Positions 1-9,066 are shown, counted from the first letter of the stretch. The stretch is 64,000 bases of DNA from Aliiglaciecola sp. LCG003 (GCF_030316135.1 NZ_CP128185.1:3906001-3970000), one strand, 5' to 3'. Notes: generated by a model from the letters alone, not told the origin. Program-made: numbers and translations.

Positions 1-335
1 ACTGAGTGAAATATTTGTTTTTAACCGCACTTCAGCTCGAAAACCTAAAGGTGATCGCTCTTATCAGCTATATTGTTTCTTCTTGTTCCGACAGTGAATT
101 CTTAACCCGGTGATAACAGACCTATGCTGCATTGGCTCAACACCTCGCTAGAAAATGAATGGGTAAAAGGGTTTCGACACTTAGACAATCGAAATCCAAG
201 TCACTTAACTATGGAATTTTAGCATTATTCACACAGTTTGCGCTATGCAATTTGTGGTTAAAACGTTTTTTTTACGTCAGTTAGGTATTTTAAGGCTTTA
301 AAATATCGATTCAATTAATTCTTCGCCCTAAATGT
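1..335. other. Left-edge stretch with no recognisable gene
   Basis: No family was recognised here in any frame. A short plus-strand frame at 124-222 (33 codons, ATG to TAG) exists, but it has no clear ribosome binding site and no recognisable sequence. The region probably holds the 3' flank or promoter of a gene lying left of the window. Confidence 0.5.
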
Positions 336-361
336 AAACAACCGCTGTTATGCGGTTGTTT
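336..361 (-). terminator. Rho-independent terminator downstream of fabV
   Basis: A perfect 10-bp inverted repeat (AAACAACCGC / GCGGTTGTTT) surrounds a 6-nt loop. It starts 10 bases past the fabV stop codon. Read on the minus strand, the stem ends in a T-rich tail (GTTTACATTT). The stem is strong and the position fits termination of fabV. Confidence 0.8.
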
Positions 362-371
362 GGTTTATTTA

Positions 372-1550
372 CTACCAATTGACTAGTGGATCGACATCAG
401 CATCATAATCAACCCCTTGAATATCAAAGCCAAACAGCTTTAAGAATTCATGGTGATAACCAGCATAGTCACTTAATTCATGGAAGTTTTCCTGTGTGAC
501 TTGATCCCACAAGGATTTAATCTTAGCTTGAGTGGCTTCATTGGTTTCTTTGCCATCCATGCGTAGGCGATTTGCTTCGTCCGTATCGGGGTTGTCTACC
601 AGTAATTTCTGCTCGAATAATCCAGCAATTTGCTCGATGCAGCCCTCGTGGGTGCCTTCCTGCTTCATCACTTTATAAATCAGCGAGATATACAAAGGCA
701 TAACCGGAATCGCGGAGCTTGCCTGAGTCACCAGTGCTTTCAATGAGGATACATAGGCTTGCACATTCTTGTCTTTCAAGCTACTTCTGATCGCAGTTGC
801 TGCACGGTCTAGATCTTCTTTGGCCTTTCCTATGGTCGCCTGGCCATAAATAGGCCAAGTTAATTCTTTGCCTATATAAGTATAAGCAGTGGTTTTACAG
901 TCCTGTGCCAATACATCAGCCTCATTGAGGGCTTCTAGCCAAAGCTCCCAGTCTTCACCGCCCATGACTTTGATAGTATTGGCAATTTCATCTTCACTGG
1001 CAGCTTCTAACTCAATCTCATGAACCAAGTCTTTGTCGGTATCATAAGTCTTGGTTTTGTAGTTTTGACCCACTGGCTTGAGGGTTGATTTATAGACCTC
1101 GCCGGTTTCGGGATCCACTCTGCGCGGTGAAGCCAAGCTATAGATAACTAAATCCACCTTACCCATATTGGCCTTAAGTTGCTCAATAACCTGCTGTTTG
1201 AGCTCGTTAGAAAATGCATCACCATTTAAGGTGTGCGCATAAATTCCAGCCTTTTCAGCCTGTTGATGAAAGGCTGCAGTATTGTACCAACCCGCGGTGC
1301 CCGTTTTACGCTCAGATGGTGGCTTTTCAAAACACACACCCAATGTCTTAGCACCATATCCAAAAGAGGATACAATCCGCGATGCCAGTCCATAGCCGGT
1401 TGAGCAACCTAGAATAAGTACATTCTTAGGACCATCACCTAAGTCACCTTGGCTTTTTACAAAATCAATTTGTTGTTGCACACTTGCAGCACATCCAACT
1501 GGATGCGCATTAGTGCAGATAAAGCCGCGTACTTTTGGCTTGATAACCAT
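372..1550 (-). CDS. fabV: Enoyl-ACP reductase / trans-2-enoyl-CoA reductase FabV
   Basis: FabV reduces trans-2-enoyl-ACP to acyl-ACP with NADH, the last step of each fatty acid elongation cycle, in the cytoplasm. The 392-residue protein has the family's usual length (about 400). The N-terminal dinucleotide site appears as LGCSTGYGLASR (residues 48-58 region). The catalytic Tyr-x8-Lys signature of FabV is intact as Y235 and K244 within IYGQATIGKAK, at the same numbers reported for characterised members. The start is supported by GAGGAA 9 bases upstream. It is followed by its own terminator and has no operon partner, so it is probably monocistronic. FabV enzymes are known to be far less sensitive to triclosan than FabI. 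No fabI is seen in this window. Confidence 0.96.
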   Translation of the reverse strand: MVIKPKVRGFICTNAHPVGCAASVQQQIDFVKSQGDLGDGPKNVLILGCSTGYGLASRIVSSFGYGAKTLGVCFEKPPSERKTGTAGWYNTAAFHQQAEKAGIYAHTLNGDAFSNELKQQVIEQLKANMGKVDLVIYSLASPRRVDPETGEVYKSTLKPVGQNYKTKTYDTDKDLVHEIELEAASEDEIANTIKVMGGEDWELWLEALNEADVLAQDCKTTAYTYIGKELTWPIYGQATIGKAKEDLDRAATAIRSSLKDKNVQAYVSSLKALVTQASSAIPVMPLYISLIYKVMKQEGTHEGCIEQIAGLFEQKLLVDNPDTDEANRLRMDGKETNEATQAKIKSLWDQVTQENFHELSDYAGYHHEFLKLFGFDIQGVDYDADVDPLVNW

Positions 1551-1631
1551 AATTTATATTCCTCAACGAAAAAGTGCGCATAGTGTAAAGCCACAATGCC
1601 CATTAACAAATCTGAGCAGCTAAGTTTCCGC

Positions 1632-2648
1632 CTAAAAAGCCATTGATTCAGCGCTTTTGGATTGATCTAACAACTCGACGGATTCGGAAACATAAGCTTG
1701 CATGTGAGTATTGATAGTGTCTTTGACATTATCGTGTTGCTCTAAAACAAAGTTTAAGGCTGAAAATGTACTCATTGGATAAATGCTTTCATTCAGCTTT
1801 AACGTCATACTGGTGATGGGGCTAAACGAGATGTTTATAGGTTCTTTGGCCATTTTATTATCTGCTTGTGCCAATCCTAACAGCGCCCTTTGGTAGGCTT
1901 GGTAGTCGATTTTGTGTGCATTTGCCTGAGATATACTTCGATAGGCAACTTTATCTTTTAACAAAAAAGCATATATTTGAGCATCATCGAAGCGCGCTTT
2001 ACCTGTCTTAGCTTGATAATAAGCCGCCGCCGAATAGTGATAATTCAGCCCAATCTCACGCCATATTCTACTTAATGCATCACTGTGACTCACATCCCCA
2101 CCTTGTAGCTGTTGAAGTACTGGATTGGGAAAAACCTCTTGGGTTTGCTCTGCCATTTCCTGGGCCTGTTGGCAATAATCCGCTTTAAATTCGGGGTGGT
2201 AATTAAACAATATGTGCACCCGCTTTACATATGCATTGGAATATCCGCTAGACAGTACACGGTAAGATAGGTATAAGATATCGGCCTGTATTTTGTCGAG
2301 CAAAAGTTGTTGCTCGTCAGTGGATTCTGGAGCCAAAGGCGTAAAATTCTCTATTAACGCACTTTTATAGGTGGCGTATCCGGCTAGCTGAGTGTTGAAT
2401 AAGCGTCGACTATTATCCTCATTAGTATCACAGGCTAGCGCCTGCATGTGAGCCCGCCATGCGCTGGCATCTTGTTGCCAAACCGCGCGCATACCTAATT
2501 TGGCATGTCGCTTAATCATTAAAACCACATTTTGTTGGACGTTTAAATATTGCTGCTCGATGGGATCTTGCTCAGCAAACACTGACGTACAGACAGTCAA
2601 ACCTAGGCTTAACAACCCTAGGTTTATTGCAAATATTATTTTATCCAT
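1632..2648 (-). CDS. Exported protein of unknown function downstream of a TRAP transporter
   Basis: I do not recognise a family. The protein is 338 residues from an ATG at 2648, chosen over an upstream ATG (2687) because AAAAGGGA lies about 10 bases before it and because it then begins with a clean signal peptide (MDKIIFAINLGLLSLGL, cleavage after VFA). The mature part is mostly alpha-helical and rich in Gln and Ala, with several Tyr residues, and contains no obvious catalytic motif. It starts 47 bases after the TRAP substrate-binding gene on the same strand, so it may be co-transcribed. A periplasmic accessory role is only an inference from position. Confidence 0.7.
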   Translation of the reverse strand: MDKIIFAINLGLLSLGLTVCTSVFAEQDPIEQQYLNVQQNVVLMIKRHAKLGMRAVWQQDASAWRAHMQALACDTNEDNSRRLFNTQLAGYATYKSALIENFTPLAPESTDEQQLLLDKIQADILYLSYRVLSSGYSNAYVKRVHILFNYHPEFKADYCQQAQEMAEQTQEVFPNPVLQQLQGGDVSHSDALSRIWREIGLNYHYSAAAYYQAKTGKARFDDAQIYAFLLKDKVAYRSISQANAHKIDYQAYQRALLGLAQADNKMAKEPINISFSPITSMTLKLNESIYPMSTFSALNFVLEQHDNVKDTINTHMQAYVSESVELLDQSKSAESMAF

Positions 2649-2695
2649 ACAATTGACGTCCCTTTTCTTGGCAAAATTAAAAATCAAAATAACAA

Positions 2696-3790
2696 TTAAT
2701 TGTTATCGCGATTTAAATAATATTCCAACTCTGAGATTTTGTGGTAATTTTTCACCCCTTCTTGGAACTTAAGATAAGATTTATAGACCTTATCGAAGGT
2801 AGGGTCGGCTGCGGACTGCTCTTGCATCACTTCAGCTGAAGCGCTTCGCAATGCATCAATTACATCATCAGGAAGCGGACGCATATCCACACCGTGAACA
2901 TTGACCAATGCTTCCATTGCGTCTTTATTGGCAGCGGTATACTCATCCAACATATCTTGATTCACCGCCCGTGTTGCAACTTCTATAATAGCCTGTAAAT
3001 CGGCTGGTAAACTCTCATAAGCCTGTTTATTTACCATAAACTCCAAGCTTGCTCCGGGCTCATGCCAGCCAGAATAGTAGTAATACTTGGCTGCTTTATA
3101 TAAACCAAATGATAAGTCATTGTAAGGTCCGACCCACTCGGTAGCATCAATCGCTCCGGATTGGAGCGAAGTAAACAATTCACCACCGGTTAGCGCAATA
3201 GGAATGCCACCGACTTTTTTCAGCACTTCCCCGCCGAGGCCAGGAATACGCATCTTCAGCCCTTTTAAGTCCTCTACACTATTGATTTCTTTTTTAAACC
3301 AGCCAGCCATTTGCACACCCGTGTTGCCACCAGCAAATGGAATCAGATTAAAGGGCGCATAGAGCTCACGCCACATTTCCATTCCACCACCGTAATGTAA
3401 CCAACCATTAAATTCTGTTGCATTCATACCAAAAGGTATCGCAGTGAATATCTGCGCGGCAGGCGCTTTTCCTTTCCAATAGTAGGAACCAGAATGGCCC
3501 ATTTGCGCCGCGCCGCTAGATACGGTGTCAAACACTTCAAAACCCGGCACCATTTGTCCGGCACCAAACACTTTAATTTTGAGTCGACCGTTTGACATCC
3601 GCTCGACATAATTGGCAAAGGTTTCAGGGGCTTTACCCAATCCTGGAAAGTTCTTCGGCCAAGAGGTAACTAATTTCCATTCGTAAGTTTGCTGTGGTTC
3701 AGCGTTGTTTTCTGGGGTCTGCGTTTTTCCACCACAAGAAATCACCAGCGTAGCAACAGAAACTAGTACAAATTGTTTAATCAAATTCAT
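2696..3790 (-). CDS. TRAP transporter substrate-binding lipoprotein, DctP family (TakP-like)
   Basis: This is the solute receptor of a tripartite ATP-independent periplasmic (TRAP) importer, which uses ion gradients to take up organic acids. The 364-residue protein starts at the ATG at 3790. The open frame runs further upstream but would overlap dctM, and only the inner start gives a signal peptide with a lipobox ending at C19 (LVISC). The mature sequence has the DctP features EWKLVTSWPKNFPG, VKIPGLGG-like loop (MRIPGLGGEVLKK) and ATEWVGPYND. These resemble the branch that includes TakP and lactate-binding receptors for 2-oxo or hydroxy acids. It follows dctM by 20 bases, so dctQ, dctM and this gene form one operon. 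The exact ligand cannot be read from sequence. Confidence 0.9.
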   Translation of the reverse strand: MNLIKQFVLVSVATLVISCGGKTQTPENNAEPQQTYEWKLVTSWPKNFPGLGKAPETFANYVERMSNGRLKIKVFGAGQMVPGFEVFDTVSSGAAQMGHSGSYYWKGKAPAAQIFTAIPFGMNATEFNGWLHYGGGMEMWRELYAPFNLIPFAGGNTGVQMAGWFKKEINSVEDLKGLKMRIPGLGGEVLKKVGGIPIALTGGELFTSLQSGAIDATEWVGPYNDLSFGLYKAAKYYYYSGWHEPGASLEFMVNKQAYESLPADLQAIIEVATRAVNQDMLDEYTAANKDAMEALVNVHGVDMRPLPDDVIDALRSASAEVMQEQSAADPTFDKVYKSYLKFQEGVKNYHKISELEYYLNRDNN

Positions 3791-3810
3791 GAATCTTATC
3801 CTAACTAAGT

Positions 3811-5169
3811 CTAAAGCATAGAGGGCAACCACGTTACCAGATTTGGCCAAATTGCCAATCCGATCAGCAGTAATACTTGGATCACTATAAAGGGAACAAC
3901 ACCACGATAAATATGGCTGGTTCGCACTTCCTGCGGTGCGACTCCCCTTAAATAAAATAAGGCGAAGCCAAATGGTGGAGTTAAGAACGAGGTTTGTAAA
4001 TTCACCGCAATCATAATCCCCAGCCAAATAGGGTCTACTCCCATGGTCAATAACACGGGTGCTACTATAGGCACAACCACAAAGGTAATTTCAATAAAAT
4101 CCAAAATGAAACCAAGTAGGAAAATAACAACCATCACCAATAAAACAGCGCCGAATACTCCGCCGGGGAGTTGTTCAAATAAACTATGGATCAGCTCTTC
4201 GCCACCAAAGCCGCGAAAAACTAGGGAAAATATAGATGCGCCAATTAAAATTAGAAACACCATTGAGGTGACTTTTGTGGTCGACATTAAAACTTCTGTT
4301 AACTTTTCTACGCTCAACTGACGCTGAACCAAAGCCAAAACTAACGCTCCTGAAGCACCAACCCCGGCGGCCTCTGTAGGCGTTGCAAAGCCTCCTAGGA
4401 TTGAGCCTAACACCATCACTATTAATATTAGAGGCGGGAATAAGGCAGAGAACAAACTCACTTTGCTATCGGTAGTATGCACCTCAACGGGCTCAATTTG
4501 TTTTATGTTTCGTGCAGCAAAAATAATTACATAGATTAAATACAGGGTCACCAGTATCAGCCCTGGCACCAACGCTCCCACAAACAGATCGCCAACTGAC
4601 ACCGACTCAGGCGAAAAAATTCCCATGTTCAATTGCGCTTGTTGAAATGCACTCGATAGCACATCACCGAGTAATACTAATGCAATTGAAGGTGGGATGA
4701 TTTGTCCTAAGGTGCCGGTTGCGCATATTGCGCCACTGGCAAATGAGGGAGAATAACCCTGTTTTAGCATGGTAGGCAGGGATAATAATCCCATGGTGAC
4801 CACAGTGGCGCCGACAATTCCGGTACTCGCTGCCAACAACATTCCGACCAAGACCACGGACACCGCCAAGCCAGATTGCAATTTGCCAAATACCTGCCCC
4901 ATTGCCAATAACAAGTTTTCCGCGACTTTAGATTTTTCTAACATCACCCCCATAAAAACAAATAAAGGCACGGCCAGTAATGTTTGATTGGTCATGATAC
5001 CGTACAGACGACTGGGTACGGCTTGTAGATAAGAGGTGTCAAATACCCCAAAAACGGCACCAGCACCGGCAAAGATAAGTGAAGTACCGGCTAACGTATA
5101 AGCTACCGGATAACCATATAACAGGGTGATACAGACTACGGCGAACATCACCAGCGAGAGATATTCCAT
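3811..5169 (-). CDS. dctM: TRAP transporter large permease subunit (DctM family)
   Basis: The 452-residue integral membrane protein is the transport-catalysing subunit of the TRAP system. About a dozen hydrophobic segments cover most of its length. The family hallmarks are visible: LLAVPLFVFMGVMLEKS near residues 64-80, ASTGIVGATVVTMGLLSLPTMLKQGY, and the repeat half GFATPTEAAGVGASGALVLAL. Its start codon overlaps the dctQ stop by one base (TAATG), which implies translational coupling. The binding-protein gene follows after 20 bases. Length and motifs are normal for the family. Confidence 0.94.
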   Translation of the reverse strand: MEYLSLVMFAVVCITLLYGYPVAYTLAGTSLIFAGAGAVFGVFDTSYLQAVPSRLYGIMTNQTLLAVPLFVFMGVMLEKSKVAENLLLAMGQVFGKLQSGLAVSVVLVGMLLAASTGIVGATVVTMGLLSLPTMLKQGYSPSFASGAICATGTLGQIIPPSIALVLLGDVLSSAFQQAQLNMGIFSPESVSVGDLFVGALVPGLILVTLYLIYVIIFAARNIKQIEPVEVHTTDSKVSLFSALFPPLILIVMVLGSILGGFATPTEAAGVGASGALVLALVQRQLSVEKLTEVLMSTTKVTSMVFLILIGASIFSLVFRGFGGEELIHSLFEQLPGGVFGAVLLVMVVIFLLGFILDFIEITFVVVPIVAPVLLTMGVDPIWLGIMIAVNLQTSFLTPPFGFALFYLRGVAPQEVRTSHIYRGVVPFIVIQVLLLIGLAIWPNLVTWLPSML

Positions 5170-5702
5170 TAATAGTCTCCGCCTGAACTAGATGCTGAAG
5201 CATCTTTTACTTTCGCGATATTCATCAGTAACTCGGCGATCCCCTGCAATAACATCAGCAAGGCGAAAATCAGCATCAATGATTTCAGTAAGAATACCAG
5301 AGGCAATCCTCCTGCTTCCTGAGATGATTCAAGCAGTGTCCAAGACATACTGACATAATTATAGCTAATCAAAAGAACAAAAATATTCACCGGCAGCAAA
5401 AATAATAAGGTACCGAACACATCTACTTTTGCTTGTTTTTGGGCAGAAAAACCACGATAAAAAATATCTACTCGCACATGTTCATTCACCCTCAGGGTAT
5501 GTGCGCAGCCTAACAGGAATACCATTGCATGCATGTACATGACAGACTCTTGCATCGCAATCCAGCCAATATCAAATCCATAGCGCAGCACCACTATGAG
5601 TAGGGTAACGATTACCATCACTAGGGTTAACCAGCTAACTAGTCTGCACAGGCTATCATTTAACCTATTGATAAAGTGAACGATAGATTGAGTAACAGCC
5701 AT
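5169..5702 (-). CDS. dctQ: TRAP transporter small permease subunit (DctQ family)
   Basis: The small membrane subunit of the TRAP importer partners with DctM. Four hydrophobic segments are seen (about residues 20-43, 50-70, 92-115 and 132-157) together with the DctQ-type motif RVNEHVRVDIFY between the second and third. I chose the second ATG (5702), which has AGGA five bases upstream (AGGATGGGAATG). The first ATG (5708) lies directly against that element and would add two residues. It is the first gene of the dctQ-dctM-dctP operon, and its stop overlaps the dctM start (TAATG). Confidence 0.88.
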   Translation of the reverse strand: MAVTQSIVHFINRLNDSLCRLVSWLTLVMVIVTLLIVVLRYGFDIGWIAMQESVMYMHAMVFLLGCAHTLRVNEHVRVDIFYRGFSAQKQAKVDVFGTLLFLLPVNIFVLLISYNYVSMSWTLLESSQEAGGLPLVFLLKSLMLIFALLMLLQGIAELLMNIAKVKDASASSSGGDY

Positions 5703-5764
5703 TCCCATCCTGTTTTTGTTATTTTTCTAATTTAACCCGTATTAAACGTTTTTTTAACAAAGAA

Positions 5765-5783
5765 CGCTAGTGATTGGCTAGCG
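5765..5783. promoter_or_regulatory. Inverted repeat upstream of the TRAP operon
   Basis: CGCTAG and CTAGCG flank a 7-base spacer, about 63-81 bases upstream of dctQ. The symmetry could be a regulator operator or a hairpin in the mRNA leader. No assignment to a known regulator is possible from the sequence alone. Confidence 0.3.
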
Positions 5784-5954
5784 ATTCTAATCAAGTCCAC
5801 TTGTTTTGGTCTGTGATTCTGCGGGTCAATTAGATATTGGCAATCAAATGTCTGCTGCTAACCCGCTATGCAAACTCCTCCAATCATCAGGTTCAATAAG
5901 CACTAATGTTCCAAAATTAATTAGTCCGGCTCCATAAAGCTTGCTATATTGCCG

Positions 5955-6100
5955 GTGAGACCGTCGGTTTTCTGTGGCTCATTTAGTAAGCTGCAGGAAG
6001 TAAATGGGAATCTGGTGAAATTCCAGAACTGTGCCCGCAACTGTAATTGTTCACCTCAGTAAAGCTGACGTGACAGAGTCAGATACCAGCCGATAACCAG
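5955..6100 (+). ncRNA. Cobalamin riboswitch
   Basis: The leader upstream of the B12 importer genes carries the conserved cobalamin riboswitch core. Visible elements are GGTGAGACCG near the 5' end, the segment GGGAATCTGGTGAAATTCCA, then ACTGTGCCCGCAACTGTAA, and finally the B12 box AGTCAGATACCAGCC. These occur in the normal order and spacing. In this family, adenosylcobalamin or a related corrinoid binds the RNA and lowers expression of the downstream genes. I see no intrinsic terminator between it and the first gene, so control may be at translation. The exact ends are approximate. Confidence 0.93.
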
Positions 6101-6145
6101 CTCTTTGGTTTCACCTTATAAACTTGTCGTGCGGGAATACACGAT

Positions 6146-6256
6146 ATGCCGATACCGCCTTGCTCTAGTTTCAAGTATACGGTTGCCAATTCCCGTTCTA
6201 AGAAAAATTCTGCAGGCAATGTGATGTTCAATATATTGCCCCTTGAAAAAGAGTAG
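6146..6256 (+). other. Possible 36-codon leader reading frame between riboswitch and B12 ABC ATPase
   Basis: An ATG at 6146 opens a 36-codon frame that stops 12 bases before the ATPase start. The ATPase gene itself lacks a good Shine-Dalgarno sequence in the preceding 20 bases, so coupling to this frame is conceivable. The frame has no strong ribosome binding site and no recognisable product. It could equally be non-coding leader. Confidence 0.25.
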
Positions 6257-6268
6257 CCAAAGTTCGCC

Positions 6269-7054
6269 ATGCTTGAAGCACGTAATGTCAATTATCAGAC
6301 AAATAACAAGACCATTCTCAACGGGATCAATTTCCACGTTGTGCCGGGTCAAATATTGGGAGTGCTAGGTCCCAATGGTGCGGGTAAAACCACTCTACTA
6401 AAAATCTTGTCTGGACAAATAGCCAGCGAAAAAATGATTTATTGGCAAAATAAACCGGTTGAAAGCTATCAGCTAATTGACCGAGCCAAACAAATAGCGG
6501 TGGTAAATCAGTTTAACAATCCGGTTTTTTCATTAAACGTCGAACACATAGTTAGTATGGGCTTACTTCCTCATCAAAGCATGTTCGGCAAAGTAAAAAG
6601 CTTCCAACACGCTGCTATTACACAGGCAATTACACAAGTCGGACTTCTCGATAAACGTCACCAAGTGTTTAATACTCTTTCTGGGGGGGAACAGCAGAGG
6701 GCTCTTATCGCAAGAGCCATTGTACAACGTGCATCACTGATAATATTAGATGAACCGATTAACCATCTTGACGTTTTTTATCAGCATCAAATACTCGAGC
6801 TGTTGCGCCAGCTTGCAAAAAAATTCAACCTCACTGTAGTAATGAGCTTGCATGATCTTAATTTGGCGGCAGCCTACTGCGATCACTTGTGCCTGTTAGA
6901 TGATGGAGCCATGGTTGCACAGGGCAATCCGCATGCTGTGTTGTGTGAAAAACGCTTGCAACGAGTATTTAGAACGCCTTGCCATGTATTCAAACATGAC
7001 AGCAATGAGCATCTGCGTGTCGAGTTTTATCCACAAAGGACAGCAAATGAATAA
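6269..7054 (+). CDS. btuD: ABC transporter ATP-binding protein for vitamin B12 import
   Basis: This ATPase powers uptake of corrinoid across the inner membrane with the following permease. The 261-residue protein has the Walker A GPNGAGKT (residues 34-41), signature LSGGEQQR (137-144), Walker B LIILDEP (157-163) and switch histidine H195 in MSLHDLNLA. It belongs to the FecE/HmuV/BtuD branch, and sequence alone would also allow a heme or siderophore ATPase. The cobalamin riboswitch just upstream decides for B12. Its end overlaps the permease start by 8 bases. The start lacks a clear ribosome binding site. Confidence 0.9.
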   Translation: MLEARNVNYQTNNKTILNGINFHVVPGQILGVLGPNGAGKTTLLKILSGQIASEKMIYWQNKPVESYQLIDRAKQIAVVNQFNNPVFSLNVEHIVSMGLLPHQSMFGKVKSFQHAAITQAITQVGLLDKRHQVFNTLSGGEQQRALIARAIVQRASLIILDEPINHLDVFYQHQILELLRQLAKKFNLTVVMSLHDLNLAAAYCDHLCLLDDGAMVAQGNPHAVLCEKRLQRVFRTPCHVFKHDSNEHLRVEFYPQRTANE

Positions 7055-8072
7055 GCTGAGATGGGGCGCGCTGGTGATTGTCTCGATTGCCAGTCTAGTA
7101 AGTGGCTTGTTGTTTGGTGCGGCAGACATCTCCACCGCCGAAATCTACCAGTGTGTTGTTCATCAGTGCCGACTACCTATCAACGAGGTCATATTTTGGC
7201 AAATTCGCGTGCCTCGGATCTTGGTCGGCTTTCTTGTGGGAGCCGGATTAGCTGTGGCCGGGGCAACCCTGCAGAACGTTTATAGAAACGGTTTAGCCGA
7301 CCCCTATTTATTTGGTGTCGTGTCGGGCGCAGGCTTAGGTGCGAGTATAGCGACGCTGATTACCAGCCATTCAACGGTTGCCAACATGCCTATTTTGTCT
7401 TGGTTAGCGTTGTTACCTTTTTCCATTGCATTGCCTCTTGCGGCATTTTTAGGGGCGATTTTTGCTGTGCTGATTGTGCAAATGCTTGCCAGTAGACTGT
7501 TTGGAAACCGCACTGAGCTGCTGTTATTGGCTGGAGTCGCTGTATCTTTTATGCTCAGTTCGGTAAGTCATTTATTGCTATATTTGGCAGAGCCTTTCGC
7601 GGCAAATAAAGTGATTTTTTGGTTACTAGGCAGTCTAGCCAGATCTGAAATGTGGTTTGTTTGGGTGATGCTGCCAGTAGTAATGGTTAGTGTCGGAATA
7701 TTGTGGCTATATGGTCGTCATATGGATGCAATGCTGCTTGGAGATGAAAGTGCCAAAGCCTTAGGTGTCAAAGTAGATGGTTTAAGGACACTGGTACTGA
7801 TGATTTGCGCAGCATTAACCGCTTGTATCGTGGCTTACTGTGGCGGTATCGGTTTTGTGGGATTAATGATCCCGCACATTGTTCGAAGTTGGCTTGGTGT
7901 AACCAGTCGAACTTTGATTTTAGGTTGTGTGTTGATTGGTGGCAGTTTTCTTATATGGGTAGATGTTGCTGCCCGAATGCTGCTGGCGGGACAAGAAATA
8001 CCTATTGGCATCATCACCTCTGCAATTGGCAGTATTTTCTTTCTGGTGGGGTTACGCAAAAATCGCTATTAA
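7047..8072 (+). CDS. btuC: Vitamin B12 ABC transporter permease (FecCD/BtuC family)
   Basis: The 341-residue inner-membrane permease carries corrinoid delivered by the binding protein. I placed the start at the ATG at 7047, which has AAAGGA 6 bases upstream and overlaps the ATPase stop by 8 bases. The longer open frame is only read-through of the ATPase gene. About ten membrane segments are apparent. The FecCD hallmarks are present: RVPRILVGFLVGAGLAVAGA, a LADPYLFGVVSGAGLGA loop, and the coupling helix region GGIGFVGLMIPHIVR near residue 270. It sits between the ATPase and binding protein genes. Confidence 0.93.
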   Translation: MNKLRWGALVIVSIASLVSGLLFGAADISTAEIYQCVVHQCRLPINEVIFWQIRVPRILVGFLVGAGLAVAGATLQNVYRNGLADPYLFGVVSGAGLGASIATLITSHSTVANMPILSWLALLPFSIALPLAAFLGAIFAVLIVQMLASRLFGNRTELLLLAGVAVSFMLSSVSHLLLYLAEPFAANKVIFWLLGSLARSEMWFVWVMLPVVMVSVGILWLYGRHMDAMLLGDESAKALGVKVDGLRTLVLMICAALTACIVAYCGGIGFVGLMIPHIVRSWLGVTSRTLILGCVLIGGSFLIWVDVAARMLLAGQEIPIGIITSAIGSIFFLVGLRKNRY

Positions 8073-8109
8073 TCGGCAATCAATCCTCTGAAATGGATAA
8101 TCTTTAGCT

Positions 8110-8991
8110 ATGAAAATATTTGTTAGTGTTTTTACCCTCCTTTTAGGGCTATTAATTAGTGTATCCTTTGCCAGTCAGGTTGAAAGTCAGTCTTCACTGC
8201 AAAAGCAGAATTTGAAGATCATAGCTTTAGCCCCACATATAGTTGAGTTGCTGTTTGATATTGGAGCCGAAAAACAAATTATTGCCACCAGCTCCTATGC
8301 GGATTATCCCGTTGATGCCAAATCGCTACTTCAGGTGGGAGATCACAGTCGATTACAGATAGAAAAGATTGTACAACTCCAACCGGATGTAATCATTGCT
8401 TGGAAAAGTGGCAATCCATTAGCTGACCTAGACCGGCTGCAGCAATATGGTTTAAAAGTAGTTTACTCAAATCCAATCCAGTTGGCCGACGTCGCTAAAG
8501 AGCTGGTTTGGCTGGGTGAGTTGACCGGCAGAGAGGAAGCGGCCAATTTTTTAGCTCAAGAGTATAAATTTAGACTGCAAAGGTTAACACAAAGGTATCA
8601 ACATAGACCTGAGGTAACTGTGTTCTATGAAATATGGTCAAACCCGCTGCAAACAATTGCAGGGAAAGCTTGGCCACAACAACAACTAGACATATGCGCT
8701 GCCAACAATATTTTCAGCAACATTGATGAAGACTATCCGTCAGTATCACTAGAACAAGTGCTAACCTTAAAACCACAAGTTATTATACAGCCCCGCTCGC
8801 CGCAGAACCTGATATTCCACGATCTCGATTGGCAAAAATATAGCTTTGTGCCTGCGGTAGAAAATAACTTTATCTTTCACCCCAATGCAGACAAGGTCTA
8901 TCGCATGACGCTACGTGTATTAGATGAGGTAGCCAGTCTGTGTAACGAAATAGATCAGGCGCGGCAGCATTACTTCCTTCCATCAACCTGA
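8110..8991 (+). CDS. btuF: Periplasmic cobalamin-binding protein BtuF
   Basis: This is the class III solute-binding protein that presents B12 to the BtuC permease. The 293-residue precursor has a signal peptide (MKIFVSVFTLLLGLLISVSF, cleavage near SFA-S). Typical features follow: IIALAPHIVELLFDIGAEKQI, the loop VGDHSRLQIEKIVQLQPDVI, and a long linking helix in the middle. It lies 37 bases after the permease on the same strand, completing a riboswitch-btuD-btuC-btuF unit. No btuB outer-membrane receptor is in the window. A hairpin just downstream probably ends the operon. Confidence 0.92.
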   Translation: MKIFVSVFTLLLGLLISVSFASQVESQSSLQKQNLKIIALAPHIVELLFDIGAEKQIIATSSYADYPVDAKSLLQVGDHSRLQIEKIVQLQPDVIIAWKSGNPLADLDRLQQYGLKVVYSNPIQLADVAKELVWLGELTGREEAANFLAQEYKFRLQRLTQRYQHRPEVTVFYEIWSNPLQTIAGKAWPQQQLDICAANNIFSNIDEDYPSVSLEQVLTLKPQVIIQPRSPQNLIFHDLDWQKYSFVPAVENNFIFHPNADKVYRMTLRVLDEVASLCNEIDQARQHYFLPST

Positions 8992-9026
8992 AGAACCAGG
9001 CCTGTATTTAGCTAAAACATATCAAC

Positions 9027-9063
9027 AACGGGGCCATAACGATTTGCTGCGCTATGGCCGTTA
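9027..9063. terminator. Hairpin between convergent btuF and bolA
   Basis: GGCCATAACG and CGCTATGGCC form a 10-bp stem with one mismatch, extended outward by AAC/GTT. The hairpin sits between the ends of two convergent genes. There is only a short T stretch on either side, so it is a probable rather than certain bidirectional terminator. Confidence 0.55.
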
Positions 9064-9066
9064 TCA

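Noticed and set aside
124-222. 33-codon plus-strand frame near the left edge
   Set aside because: Very short, without ribosome binding site or recognisable sequence.
3791-4027. N-terminal extension of the TRAP binding protein frame up to 4027
   Set aside because: It would overlap dctM extensively and lacks a signal peptide. The ATG at 3790 starts a proper lipoprotein signal.
6079-6352. Two minus-strand frames across the riboswitch and ATPase start (70 and 78 residues)
   Set aside because: They overlap the conserved riboswitch core and the ATPase gene, have no ribosome binding site, and resemble no family.
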